NCBI RefSeq assembly: GCF_000712055.1
Contig: NZ_JOOA01000002.1
Coordinates: forward strand, 3,189,929-3,253,928
Length of the DNA: 64,000 bases
Direction: 5' to 3'
Source: Ruminococcus sp. HUN007
GTDB taxonomy: Bacteria > Bacillota > Clostridia > Oscillospirales > Ruminococcaceae
Part shown: positions 54,429 through 62,962 of the stretch, piece after piece
Position numbering within the stretch: position 1 is the first letter of the stretch
Layout: every line of letters starts with the position of its first letter
The notes under the pieces: generated by a model
What the model saw: the letters and a program-made list of their open reading frames with translations, nothing else
Databases searched by the model: none
Told to the model about the DNA's origin: nothing
Program-made: the position numbers and the translations under genes

Positions 54429-57400
54429 TATTTATGATTTTGATACTCCAAGATGTAAAGAAGTGGACAAAAAAGAGCTTGAAGCAGGCCGGCGGCTGTT
54501 TAAGCATAATGAAATAACTAACGGTGAACTGAGCATTGACGGTATGTATTCCTTCTGGCTCAGGCCGGAAAAAGACTGTTACTATGGTACACGAACGGCT
54601 GTTGAACTGAATGATGACGGCAAAATAACGAACTCTTTCTGTTCCTGTCAGCGTCTTGGTGACGACAGTATCTGCAGGCATCAGGCTGCCTGTATGTTCT
54701 ATATCAAGGAGAACTTCAGATCTGATCTTGAAAAGAGACGCAAGATAGTTTTTCAGCAGCTGATGAATGATCTCGAACCGGAAGATGAAGACGATCAGAC
54801 GACAGTAGTTCCTGTTACCAGACTGCTTCCTGTAATTACGATGAAGGACAATGAAATACAGTGTTCGCTTAAAGCCGGAAATGAAAAATTCTATGCTGTA
54901 CCGAGTATACCTGACCTTAAGGCTGCGTTTGAATCTGAAACAACAATGCAGTACGGTAAAAAATGCGTGATGATGCACCGGTACAGTGATCTTGACGAAG
55001 ACAGCAAAAGACTGCTTGATGTGTGCTATTACATATATACCGGTACAGTATTTGATCTTGCAAAAACCAGAAACAAGGCGCCGCGAAAGTATATCACTGT
55101 ACGAGGAAAACACCTGGATAATTTCTTCAGACTTTTTAACGGACGTGATGTGGAGATAAACGGAGAGCCGTATTCGGTACGGTTTAAAAATCCTCACATT
55201 TACGGAGAGATCGTCCGTTCAGATGAAAACGGATATTCAGTACGCATAACTTCATGTCCGGACTGCTTCGGTGTCGGCAGGCGCTGCGGATATATAGATC
55301 ATGAAAAGCGCAGAGTGTACATTACAGATGCGGGATTTTCCGGAACGGCGCTTAAGCTTATCAGTGTCTGTCTGCAGATGAAGTCTCTTTATATCAGCAA
55401 TGACAATATGCAGGCTTTCTACAGCGGTGTGCTTAAGCCGGTTCTCAAGTATATTGAAATAAAAGGCGCCAACAAGCTTGATGATTATGTTCCGCCGGAG
55501 CTGGAAGCAAATCTGTACATCGACTGCATCGAGGACGGCGTCTCCGCAAGACCGGAGTTTGTTTACGGGGACAAAAAGTTTTCCGGATTCTATGACCAGA
55601 AGAAAAATCCGTTCTGCGACTACAAGGCTGAGCGTCTGATAAAGAATACGTTCCTTAAGTTTTTCACCGAACAGAGCACAAAGGATCCTGATACCTGGTT
55701 CCTGCACGGCGACAGTGCTCTTTTTGAGCTTCTCACCTCAGGACTTACCGAGCTTGAAAGCTGTATGGAAGTCTTTGTGAGCGATGCTTTCAAAAAGATA
55801 GGCGTAAGAGCTCCCGTCAGACCTGCAATCGGCATTCGTCCGTCCGGTTCGCTTCTTGCACTTGACATAACTGCGGAAGGATACACCACGGGTGAACTTG
55901 TAGATATGCTCAAGAGCTACCGCCGCGGCGCGAAATATCACCGTCTGAAGGACGGAAGCTTTGCACTGCTTACTGATGCGATGACTGAACTTTCGGACGT
56001 TACGGAAAACCTTAACATAAGCGAAAAGCAGCTTTTAAAGGAAAACCTGAAGGTGCCGAAGTACCGCATGCTTTATCTCGACAGCCTCAAGAAAAACTGC
56101 GAGAATCTGCGTATAAACAGAAGTGCGGAATTTAAAAAGATCGTAAGCAGTTACGGAATGATGATGGAGGATTCTGAACAGCTTGCTGTACCGGACTCAC
56201 TTGACACTGTAATGCGTGAGTATCAGAAGTACGGCTTCCGCTGGATGAAGACAATTTCTGCATACCATTTCGGAGGTATACTTGCAGACGACATGGGCCT
56301 CGGTAAAACGCTTCAGGCTATTTCGCTGGTCCTTGACAACAAGCAGGATCCGGACGGGATGAGAAAACCGTCACTGGTAGTGTGCCCGGCATCGCTGACA
56401 CTCAACTGGAAAAATGAGGCCGAACGTTTTGCTCCGGAACTTTCCGTGCTTACCGTTATCGGCACAGTGCAGGCCCGTGAGGAGCTTTTCGCCGATATAG
56501 ATAAATACGATCTGATCGTAACGCCGTATTCACTGCTCACAAGGGATATTGACAAATACGAGAACATGGAATTTGCATTCCAGTTCATCGATGAAGCACA
56601 GTACATCAAAAATCAGAACACACAGGCGGCCAAGGCTGTAAAGTCAATAAATGCGGAAGTAAAATTCGCTCTTACGGGTACACCGGTCGAAAACAGCCTT
56701 GCGGAACTATGGAGTATTTTCGACTACATTATGCCGGATTACCTGTATGCCTACACCTACTTCAGAAAGAATTTTGAAGCTCCGATAACCGCGAAGAAAG
56801 AGACGAGAGTCATAAGCGAGCTTCAGAAGGTCGTTTCTCCGTTTATCCTCAGAAGAATGAAGAAGGAAGTTTTAAAGGAACTGCCGGACAAGACGGAAAC
56901 CATAATGTACGCGAACATGGGCGAGGAGCAGAGCAAGGTCTACTCGGCCAATGTGGCTGACGTAAAGAAGACACTTGCCAAGGACTTAAAGGACGGCGCC
57001 GACCGCATCAAGATCCTTGCAATGCTCACAAGACTCAGACAGATATGCTGCGATCCGTCGCTTGTCTACGACAATTACGAGGGCGGCAGCGCAAAGCTTG
57101 AACAGTGCATCGATCTTGTAAGCAGCTGCGTGGGATCCGGACACAAGATACTCCTGTTCTCGCAGTTCACATCGATGCTTGACATCATCTCAAAGCGTCT
57201 TGATGAAGAAGGCATAAGCTACTACACGATAACCGGACAGACAAAGCCGGCGGACAGAATACAGCTTGTAAATGACTTCAATGCTGACGATACGAATGTT
57301 TTCCTTATCTCGCTGAAGGCAGGCGGCACGGGACTTAACCTTACCGGCGCGGATATTGTCATCCACTACGATCCGTGGTGGAATCTTTCAGCTGAAAACC

Positions 57401-57594
57401 AGGCGTCTGACCGTGCGTACCGTATAGGACAGAAAAGGAATGTCCAGATCTACAAGCTCATAACTGACAGGACGATCGAGGAAAAGATCATTGATCTTCA
57501 GACGAAAAAAGCCGAGCTCTACGACATTGCAGTAAACGGCGAAGGTGACATCATGCATATGTCTGCGGACGATATCATGAGTATTCTTGAATAG
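54400..57594 (+). CDS. SWIM zinc finger/SNF2-family helicase
   Basis: About 1064 aa. The N-terminus has the SWIM motif CSCQRLGDDSICRHQ near residue 85. The SNF2 motor has DDMGLGKTLQAISL (Walker A, about 630), IDEAQYIKN (motif II, about 730), LTGTPVENSLAELWSI, then the helicase C half with FSQFTSMLD, LKAGGTGLNLTGAD and DRAYRIGQ. It is an ATP-driven nucleic-acid translocase, standard for Firmicute SNF2 proteins. The frame is open from 54349; I favour a start at 54400 or the GTG at 54415, overlapping the previous gene by some 15-30 bases. Confidence 0.9.
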   Translation: MLKERVIVINIYDFDTPRCKEVDKKELEAGRRLFKHNEITNGELSIDGMYSFWLRPEKDCYYGTRTAVELNDDGKITNSFCSCQRLGDDSICRHQAACMFYIKENFRSDLEKRRKIVFQQLMNDLEPEDEDDQTTVVPVTRLLPVITMKDNEIQCSLKAGNEKFYAVPSIPDLKAAFESETTMQYGKKCVMMHRYSDLDEDSKRLLDVCYYIYTGTVFDLAKTRNKAPRKYITVRGKHLDNFFRLFNGRDVEINGEPYSVRFKNPHIYGEIVRSDENGYSVRITSCPDCFGVGRRCGYIDHEKRRVYITDAGFSGTALKLISVCLQMKSLYISNDNMQAFYSGVLKPVLKYIEIKGANKLDDYVPPELEANLYIDCIEDGVSARPEFVYGDKKFSGFYDQKKNPFCDYKAERLIKNTFLKFFTEQSTKDPDTWFLHGDSALFELLTSGLTELESCMEVFVSDAFKKIGVRAPVRPAIGIRPSGSLLALDITAEGYTTGELVDMLKSYRRGAKYHRLKDGSFALLTDAMTELSDVTENLNISEKQLLKENLKVPKYRMLYLDSLKKNCENLRINRSAEFKKIVSSYGMMMEDSEQLAVPDSLDTVMREYQKYGFRWMKTISAYHFGGILADDMGLGKTLQAISLVLDNKQDPDGMRKPSLVVCPASLTLNWKNEAERFAPELSVLTVIGTVQAREELFADIDKYDLIVTPYSLLTRDIDKYENMEFAFQFIDEAQYIKNQNTQAAKAVKSINAEVKFALTGTPVENSLAELWSIFDYIMPDYLYAYTYFRKNFEAPITAKKETRVISELQKVVSPFILRRMKKEVLKELPDKTETIMYANMGEEQSKVYSANVADVKKTLAKDLKDGADRIKILAMLTRLRQICCDPSLVYDNYEGGSAKLEQCIDLVSSCVGSGHKILLFSQFTSMLDIISKRLDEEGISYYTITGQTKPADRIQLVNDFNADDTNVFLISLKAGGTGLNLTGADIVIHYDPWWNLSAENQASDRAYRIGQKRNVQIYKLITDRTIEEKIIDLQTKKAELYDIAVNGEGDIMHMSADDIMSILE

Positions 57595-57602
57595 TATTGA
57601 TT

Positions 57603-57631
57603 TTGACAATCCTTGGCCAGTATGGTATACT
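57603..57631 (+). promoter_or_regulatory. Sigma-A promoter of sufCB, with long leader
   Basis: Perfect boxes TTGACA (57603-57608) and TATACT (57626-57631) with a 17-base spacer. The roughly 175-base leader holds a GACTGGC/GCGGAGTC-type hairpin, a second TATACTTAAAGAT motif at 57680, CATATGGGG/CCCCATGTG pairing and the G-rich repeat. Confidence 0.8.
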
Positions 57632-57738
57632 TAAAGATAGCTGACTGGCTGTTGCGGAGTCAGTTCATATGGGGATTCGATATACTTAAAGATTACCAGC
57701 CCCATGTGGTTTAATTGGTTATTTTATTTTGCGCAGCT

Positions 57739-57774
57739 CAGCCCCCTCCCTGGGGAGGGGGTTGGGGGTGGGGA
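57739..57774. repeat. C/G-rich palindrome with G-quadruplex motif, copy 4
   Basis: CCCCCTCCCTGGGGAGGGGG then TTGGGGGTGGGG. Four long G runs lie on the coding strand, 42 bases before the sufC start, inside the sufCB leader. Confidence 0.8.
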
Positions 57775-57815
57775 CTATATATTACAATATAAAAGAAAGG
57801 GTGGTATTATTTTAA

Positions 57816-58550
57816 ATGCTGCAGCTTAAAGATATAAGATGGTCCACTGAGAACGGTGAAAGCATTCTGAACGGTGTTGACCTTACAGTACCGGACGGAA
57901 AACTTACAGTAATTACAGGACCGAACGGAGGCGGAAAGACCTCACTTGCCAAGGTGATAGCAGGTCTTTACAAGCCGGAAGGCGGTCAGATCATAGCAGA
58001 CGGAAAAGACATCACAGACTGGAGCATAACGGAGCGTTCAAGACACGGCCTTGCCTATGCTTTCCAGCAGCCTGTACGTTTCAAGGGTCTTACAGTTCGT
58101 GATCTTCTTTCCATTTCAGCGGGAAAAGAACTTACAAGTGCGGAAGTGTGCCATCTTCTTGCAACTGTCGGACTCTGCGGCCGTGACTATATCGACAGGG
58201 AAGCGGACGCAAGCCTTTCAGGCGGCGAAAGCAAGAGAATCGAAATAGCAACAGTTCTTGCGAGAAAAGACGCAAAGATACTCGTTTTCGATGAACCGGA
58301 AGCAGGTATCGACCTCTGGAGCTTTACAAGTCTTATCGAGGCTTTTGAAAATATCAAGAAGGACAGTGACCGTTCGCTCCTTATCATCTCACATCAGGAG
58401 AGAATAATGAACATTGCTGACTACATTGCGGTAGTAGCGGACGGAAAGGTCTCAAAGATGGGTACAAGGGAAGAAATATTCCCTTCACTTATGGACAAGA
58501 CGGCAGCAACACGCTGCTCGCTCAGGACAAATGAAGGAGGAGCTTTATAA
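57816..58550 (+). CDS. sufC: SufC-type ATPase of a minimal Fe-S assembly system
   Basis: 244-aa ABC ATPase: Walker A GPNGGGKTSL near residue 35, Q-loop AFQQPVRFKG near 82, signature LSGGESKRIEIA near 137, Walker B ILVFDEPEAGID near 157 and the H-loop in IISHQERI. The SGGE and DEPEAGID wording is specific to SufC-like proteins. It overlaps the start of the SufB-type gene by one base (TAATG). No sufS, sufU or sufD lies nearby, as in the reduced two-gene SMS-type systems of anaerobes. Confidence 0.88.
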   Translation: MLQLKDIRWSTENGESILNGVDLTVPDGKLTVITGPNGGGKTSLAKVIAGLYKPEGGQIIADGKDITDWSITERSRHGLAYAFQQPVRFKGLTVRDLLSISAGKELTSAEVCHLLATVGLCGRDYIDREADASLSGGESKRIEIATVLARKDAKILVFDEPEAGIDLWSFTSLIEAFENIKKDSDRSLLIISHQERIMNIADYIAVVADGKVSKMGTREEIFPSLMDKTAATRCSLRTNEGGAL

Positions 58551-59467
58551 TGAACAGTATTACAGAACAGCTTCTCAGCGTGGTTTCAGACTGGGACGGC
58601 AGCTACAAGGGTGCATACAATATCCGTGAAGACGGAGGGTGCGCAGGAAGGCAGTCATCAGAGAACATCAAAATAGAGCCTAAGAGCGACAACCCGGGTA
58701 TCGTTATAAAGATCAGTTCAAAGGCTCAGAATGAGACGGTTTATATCCCTGCATGCGTTACAAAAGCCGGCGTAAACGATCTTGTTTACAATGACTTCAT
58801 CGTTGAGGACGGTGCTGACGTTATCATCGTAGCAGGATGCGGCGTTCACAGCGAAGGCGAGGAGGAAGCAAGACACAACGGTATCCACCGCTTCTTCATC
58901 GGCAAAAACGCAAAGGTCATCTACAAGGAAAAGCACATCGGTACCGGTAACGGCAAGGGTGCAAAGAGAATAGATCCTGTAACTGACGTTGAAATGGATG
59001 AAAACTCATACATGGAAATGGATACAGTCCAGATAGGCGGCGTTACATCCACAAGCCGTCTCACAACAGCCAGGCTCGGAAAGGACGCAAAGCTCGTTAT
59101 CAGGGAGCGCCTCATGACCGAAGGCGATGAAAAGGCAAAGTCGGACTTCAAGGTGGATATGAACGGCGACGGCTCAAGTGTTGACCTCGTTTCAAGATCT
59201 GTTGCACGCGGCAGTTCATATCAGGAATTTGTTTCGACGATCAACGGTAACTGTAAGTGTACAGGCCATTCCGAATGTGATGCCATCCTTTCTGAAAACG
59301 GCCGTGTAAATGCTGTTCCGGGCCTTTTTGCCGGCAACATCGACGCGTCACTCATCCACGAGGCTGCCATCGGCAAGATCGCAGGCGAGCAGATCACAAA
59401 GCTCTGCACACTCGGACTTACTGAGGAGGAAGCTGAAAGAAAGATCATTGACGGATTTCTTAAGTGA
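58550..59467 (+). CDS. sufB: SufB/SufD core-domain protein
   Basis: The 305-aa protein is a short SufBD family member. It has VEDGADVIIVAGCGVH near 85, IHRFFIGKNAKVIYKEKHIG near 112 and ARGSSYQEFVSTINGNCKC near 222, ending with the SufB-like IHEAAIGKIAGEQITKLCTLG. The C-terminal motif is the one used in SufB-SufC scaffolds. It lacks the long N-terminal domain of full SufB. It is coupled to sufC; together they should build or transfer Fe-S clusters in the cytoplasm. Confidence 0.85.
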   Translation: MNSITEQLLSVVSDWDGSYKGAYNIREDGGCAGRQSSENIKIEPKSDNPGIVIKISSKAQNETVYIPACVTKAGVNDLVYNDFIVEDGADVIIVAGCGVHSEGEEEARHNGIHRFFIGKNAKVIYKEKHIGTGNGKGAKRIDPVTDVEMDENSYMEMDTVQIGGVTSTSRLTTARLGKDAKLVIRERLMTEGDEKAKSDFKVDMNGDGSSVDLVSRSVARGSSYQEFVSTINGNCKCTGHSECDAILSENGRVNAVPGLFAGNIDASLIHEAAIGKIAGEQITKLCTLGLTEEEAERKIIDGFLK

Positions 59468-59483
59468 TTTTTCATTTATCAAA

Positions 59484-59590
59484 GGAAACACTGATTAAAC
59501 CGGAAATACGGCGAAGCCGTATTTCCGGTTGTGAAGATTGCGGGATTTCGCCCCGTGCCCCACGCTGATTTATGAATAAATCAGTGTTTC
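59484..59590 (+). mobile_element. 109-bp element, copy G (slightly degraded)
   Basis: Ends GGAAACACTGATT and AATCAGTGTTTC. Hairpin 1 is GGAAATACGG/CCGTATTTCC with a CGAAG loop, a compensated change from the usual ATCC/GGAT. The flanks CAAA and TACA show no duplication. It starts 17 bases after the sufB stop. Confidence 0.85.
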
Positions 59591-59596
59591 TACAAT

Positions 59597-59626
59597 AAAA
59601 ACGTCTGCGTATGCAGACGTTTTTTA
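59597..59626 (+). terminator. Intrinsic terminator of sufCB
   Basis: AAAACGTCTGC pairs with GCAGACGTTTT around a short loop, followed by TT. It lies directly behind the repeat element. Confidence 0.85.
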
Positions 59627-59690
59627 AGGCATCCGGGTAAGCTTTTGCTAACCGTCATTTCCCTGAAGTCACCAAAAAGGAGCAGATATA

Positions 59691-60185
59691 TTGAAAACCA
59701 GAAAAACTTGCGGAGATGTCCATGCTTGCGGCTCTTGCACTTATTATTTTTATAGTCGAATCACGAATACCGACGCTGGCTCCCATACCGGGAATGAAGC
59801 TTGGTCTTGCCAATATAATCACCGTATATGCGGTGTACCGCTTTAAACCATCCGAGGCAGCCATGATACTTGCAGTCAGACTTGTCTTGGGATCAGTGTT
59901 TTGCCGGTAATCTTTCCGCACTTATGTACAGTGCGGCCGGAGCGGTCTGCTGCCTTGCCGGAATGATTTTTTATGCGAAAGATAATTCCCGAAAAGAATA
60001 TGTATCTTGCCAGTGCAGCCGGAGCGGTATTTCACAACACCGGTCAGATACTTGCTGCCTGCCTGATAATGCGTTCTTCCGCGGTGTTTTTCTACTACCC
60101 TTTTCTCATAGTTTCAGGTATCATCGCAGGCCTGTTTACCGGCTTCTGCGCCATGTTCGTGATAAAGCGTCTGAAACGCTGTTGA
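59691..60185 (+). pseudogene. Gx transporter (heptaprenyl diphosphate synthase component I-like), three frameshifts
   Basis: Starting at TTG 59691 (AAAGGAG upstream), the family frame is recovered only by removing one base from each of three runs: A5 near 59702, T4 near 59899 and T6 near 59968. The restored product has LAALALIIFIVESRIPTLAP, PGMKLGLANIITVYAVY, AGNLSALMYSAAGAV and ASAAGAVFHNTGQILAA, i.e. the Gx_transp membrane protein family. All three changes are +1 in homopolymers, so sequencing error competes with true decay. Confidence 0.75.
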
Positions 60186-60210
60186 AATGATATCTTTATA
60201 GTGCTATAAT
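60182..60210 (+). promoter_or_regulatory. Sigma-A promoter of the potassium channel gene
   Basis: TTGAAA, 17 bases, TATAAT, about 108 bases before the ATG; the -35 box overlaps the end of the Gx transporter frame. Confidence 0.75.
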
Positions 60211-60228
60211 GAAATATAGCGAAGGCTG

Positions 60229-60250
60229 TTTAATCAGCGTTTCCTTAAAA
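60229..60250 (-). repeat. Solo end of a 109-bp element
   Basis: TTTAATCAGCGTTTCCTTAA matches the outer end of reverse-orientation copies plus the TTAA flank; the rest of the element is missing. Confidence 0.5.
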
Positions 60251-60317
60251 TACTCTTACTGCAGTGAACGTAAAAATCTGTTTTGCGTTCACTGCTGATT
60301 TCGTTACAGGAGGAAAG

Positions 60318-61265
60318 ATGAAAAAACACATTTTCCGGATAATTCAGATAGGCAGCAAGGAGGATCTGCCAAGCAGGCTGTTTGACTATTTCATAGTTAC
60401 GTGCATAATCCTTAACATAACTGTTGCGTTCCTTTATACATTCAGTGAGCTGAGCGCTTTTTACGGTCTGTTCAGGATAATTGAAACACTTACAGTTGGT
60501 GTATTCATACTGGAGTACGGCCTTCGTCTGTGGACGGCTGACCAGCTGTATCCTGAAAAGAACAAAGGAAAATCAGTTCTGAGGTTCCTTTTATCATTCG
60601 ACGGCATCATCGATTTTCTGACGATCCTTCCGTTTTTCTTCCTTTCGGGATTCATCGTGTTCCGAATGCTCAGAGTCGTAAGAATATTCAGACTGTTCAG
60701 GGTAAATTCGCAGTATGACTCATTCAATATAATAACTACCGTTTTATTTGAAAAGAAGAATCAGATCCTTTCTTCACTTTTTATAATTTTCATTCTCATG
60801 CTTGCTTCATCACTCGGCATATACAATGCTGAGCACGAAGCTCAGCCGGATGTCTACAGAAACGCATTTTCCGGTATATGGTGGAGCGTTTCCACACTTC
60901 TTACCGTAGGCTACGGTGACATTTATCCTGTGACGACAGCGGGAAGGATAATCGCAATTTTCAGTGCATTTCTCGGAGTCGGGGCAGTAGCTATCCCTAC
61001 CGGTATCATCAGTGCCGGATTTGTTGAACAGTATACGAAAAAGCAGTATTCGGACATTAAATTCAAAGATATCAAAGAGATCGGCGAAATTATAGCTGAC
61101 AGAACGAACGGACTTGAAGGCATTACTGTCGGACAGGCAAAAGAAGATTTTGATCTTCATATCTACGTTGTTATCCGTGATGATCTGACGCTTATGGCGT
61201 CCGACGGTCTGCTGATAAAGGCCGGAGACGTGGTGGTTGCCGGTTCAAAGAAAATAGTAAAATAA
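60318..61265 (+). CDS. Voltage-gated-type potassium channel
   Basis: 315 aa. Six membrane segments are visible. S4 is an arginine-rich helix (FRMLRVVRIFRLFRV) and the pore has the potassium selectivity filter TVGYGD in WWSVSTLLTVGYGDIYPV. A short cytoplasmic C-terminal domain follows. AGGAGGAAAG stands right before the ATG at 60318; an upstream in-frame ATG (60264) lacks a site. It has its own promoter and a strong downstream terminator. Confidence 0.9.
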   Translation: MKKHIFRIIQIGSKEDLPSRLFDYFIVTCIILNITVAFLYTFSELSAFYGLFRIIETLTVGVFILEYGLRLWTADQLYPEKNKGKSVLRFLLSFDGIIDFLTILPFFFLSGFIVFRMLRVVRIFRLFRVNSQYDSFNIITTVLFEKKNQILSSLFIIFILMLASSLGIYNAEHEAQPDVYRNAFSGIWWSVSTLLTVGYGDIYPVTTAGRIIAIFSAFLGVGAVAIPTGIISAGFVEQYTKKQYSDIKFKDIKEIGEIIADRTNGLEGITVGQAKEDFDLHIYVVIRDDLTLMASDGLLIKAGDVVVAGSKKIVK

Positions 61266-61277
61266 GTTGTTGTTTAA

Positions 61278-61386
61278 GGACACACTGATTAAAACGGAAA
61301 TCCGGCTTCGCCGGATTTCCGGAGGTGAGATTTGCGGGACTTCGCCCCGGACCCTCACGCTGATTTATTCATAAATCAGCGTTTCC
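61278..61386 (+). mobile_element. 109-bp element, copy H
   Basis: Ends GGACACACTGATT (one change) and AATCAGCGTTTCC, flanked by TTAA on the left and TCAG on the right. Hairpin 1 is GGAAATCCGG/CCGGATTTCC; hairpin 3 has a TTC loop. It starts 12 bases after the channel's stop. Confidence 0.88.
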
Positions 61387-61391
61387 TCAGG

Positions 61392-61427
61392 AAAGCGGCT
61401 GCGTTTTTTTTGATGCAGCCGCTTTTT
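61392..61427 (+). terminator. Intrinsic terminator after the potassium channel gene
   Basis: AAGCGGCTGC pairs with GCAGCCGCTT around GTTTTTTTTGAT, followed by TTT. Confidence 0.85.
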
Positions 61428-61443
61428 CTCCGCGTATGCTCTA

Positions 61444-61472
61444 TTGACTTTTATAGTATAAAATGATAAAAT
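61444..61472 (+). promoter_or_regulatory. Sigma-A promoter of thyX
   Basis: TTGACT, 17 bases, TAAAAT, about 34 bases before the thyX start. Confidence 0.78.
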
Positions 61473-61505
61473 TATAAGGAATATTGTTTTGGGAGATGTA
61501 TAGGT

Positions 61506-62240
61506 TTGAAAGTAACTCTTATAGCCCATACTCCTGATCCGGAAAGAATTATTGCTACTGCTGCAAAGCTTTGCTATTCCCCGAGCGATATCATGTCGCT
61601 GAAGGAAGGACTTACCGATGAAAAGGTGGAAAGCTTTGTATCAATGCTCATAAGCATCGGACACGAGAGCGTTCTAGAGCATGTCAGCTTTACTTTCGGC
61701 ATTGAGGGTATATCAAGGGCGTGTTCGCATCAGCTTGTAAGACACAGAATAGCGTCATATTCACAGAAAAGCCAGCGCTATGTAAATGAAGACGGATTTG
61801 ACTTCATAACACCGCCGGAAATTGCGGCTGTTCCTGAAGCAAAAGCTGAGTTTGACAGGCAGATGGAAGCACTTACTGAGAGTTATAACAGGATCGCTGA
61901 TATTCTCACTGAAAATCATAAAAAGACTTTTATGGAACAGGGCTTTGACGAAAAGGAAGCCGCATCCAGAGCAAGAAAAAAAGCTAATGAAGATGCGCGT
62001 TTTGTACTTCCGAATGCGTGCGAGACCAAGATAGTGGTTACGATGAACGTCAGAAGTCTTTTGAATTTCTTCAGGCACCGCTGCTGCTGCAGAGCACAGT
62101 GGGAAATAAAGGATGTTGCAGATGAAATGCTGAAACTCTGCTGCGAAGCCGCGCCGAATGTGTTTAGGAAAGCCGGTCCTTCATGCTATTCCGAGGGCAA
62201 ATGTCCTGAAGGGAAGATGACCTGCGGAAAAATACGCTGA
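61506..62240 (+). CDS. thyX: Flavin-dependent thymidylate synthase
   Basis: This 244-aa enzyme makes dTMP from dUMP with FAD and methylene-tetrahydrofolate. The ThyX motif appears as RHRIASYSQKSQRY near residue 80. HESVLEHVSFTF near 53 and RSLLNFFRHRCCCRAQWEIK near 180 are further family landmarks. It starts with TTG at 61506, preceded by GGGAGATG, with no better ATG available. The cysteine-rich end (CYSEGKCPEGKMTCGK) is usual for clostridial ThyX. Confidence 0.95.
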   Translation: MKVTLIAHTPDPERIIATAAKLCYSPSDIMSLKEGLTDEKVESFVSMLISIGHESVLEHVSFTFGIEGISRACSHQLVRHRIASYSQKSQRYVNEDGFDFITPPEIAAVPEAKAEFDRQMEALTESYNRIADILTENHKKTFMEQGFDEKEAASRARKKANEDARFVLPNACETKIVVTMNVRSLLNFFRHRCCCRAQWEIKDVADEMLKLCCEAAPNVFRKAGPSCYSEGKCPEGKMTCGKIR

Positions 62241-62286
62241 AGTAAAAGATTTTTACAGCAGACTGCACTCAGATAACAAAGCTTAG

Positions 62287-62394
62287 GGAAACGCTGATTT
62301 CTCATAAATCAGCGTGAGGGTTCGGGGCGAAGCCCCGCAAATCCCACCTCCGTAAATCCGGCGAAGCCGGATTTACGGTTTGATCAGCGTTTCC
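62287..62394 (-). mobile_element. 109-bp element, copy I (reverse orientation)
   Basis: Ends GGAAACGCTGATT and GATCAGCGTTTCC. Hairpin 1 is CGTAAATCCGG/CCGGATTTACG with a CGAAG loop, another compensated change. The flanks TTAG and CTGG differ. It fills the gap between thyX and the DJ-1 gene. Confidence 0.86.
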
Positions 62395-62412
62395 CTGGAA
62401 AGAAGGTTTAAT

Positions 62413-62962
62413 ATGGTTTACGTTTTTTCTCGCTGACGGCTTTGAAGAGATCGAAGCCCTTACAGTAGTTGATCTTTGCAGAAGAAGCGGAATTGATGTT
62501 AAAACAGTCGGTATCGGAAGGGAAGCTATCCGCGGTTCACACGGTATACTTGTTCAGGCCGACGTTAAGGACACAGACTTCGCTCCGGACGCTGAAACAG
62601 AAATGATCGTGCTTCCGGGCGGAATGCCGGGAACAAAGAATCTTGAGGCTTCTGACACAGTTCAGAAGGCGATTGACTTCTGCGTTACCAACAATAAATA
62701 TGTGGCTGCTATATGTGCAGCTCCGTCCATTCTCGGACACAGAGGACTTCTCAGGGGACACAAGGCACTCTGCTATGCCGGTTTTGAAAGCCAGCTAGAA
62801 GGTGCTGAAATCGCCTACGGAACAGTATGTCTTTCAGGCAGCTTCCTCACATCAAGAGGTCCGGGAACAGCTGTCGACTTTTCACTCAAGATCGTTGAGA
62901 TCTTAAAGTCAAGGGAGATAAGTGAAGCACTGGCTTCATCACTTCTTTACACAAGCCGATGA
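62413..62962 (+). pseudogene. DJ-1/PfpI family protein, frameshifted at a T6 run
   Basis: ATG 62413 has AGAAGG six bases upstream. The frame breaks at T6 (62423-62428). With five T it reads MVYVFLADGFEEIEALTVVD, then IVLPGGMPGTKNL and the nucleophile elbow AAICAAPSILGHRG, to TGA at 62960-62962. The family includes glyoxalase/deglycase-like and chaperone-like proteins. Its stop overlaps the next gene's ATG, so the operon order is intact and the frameshift may be a read error. Confidence 0.8.

Noticed and set aside
54247..55197. A 316-codon minus-strand frame opposite the SNF2 helicase gene
   Set aside because: The plus strand carries clear SWIM and helicase coding sequence; the antisense frame has atypical composition and no start signals.
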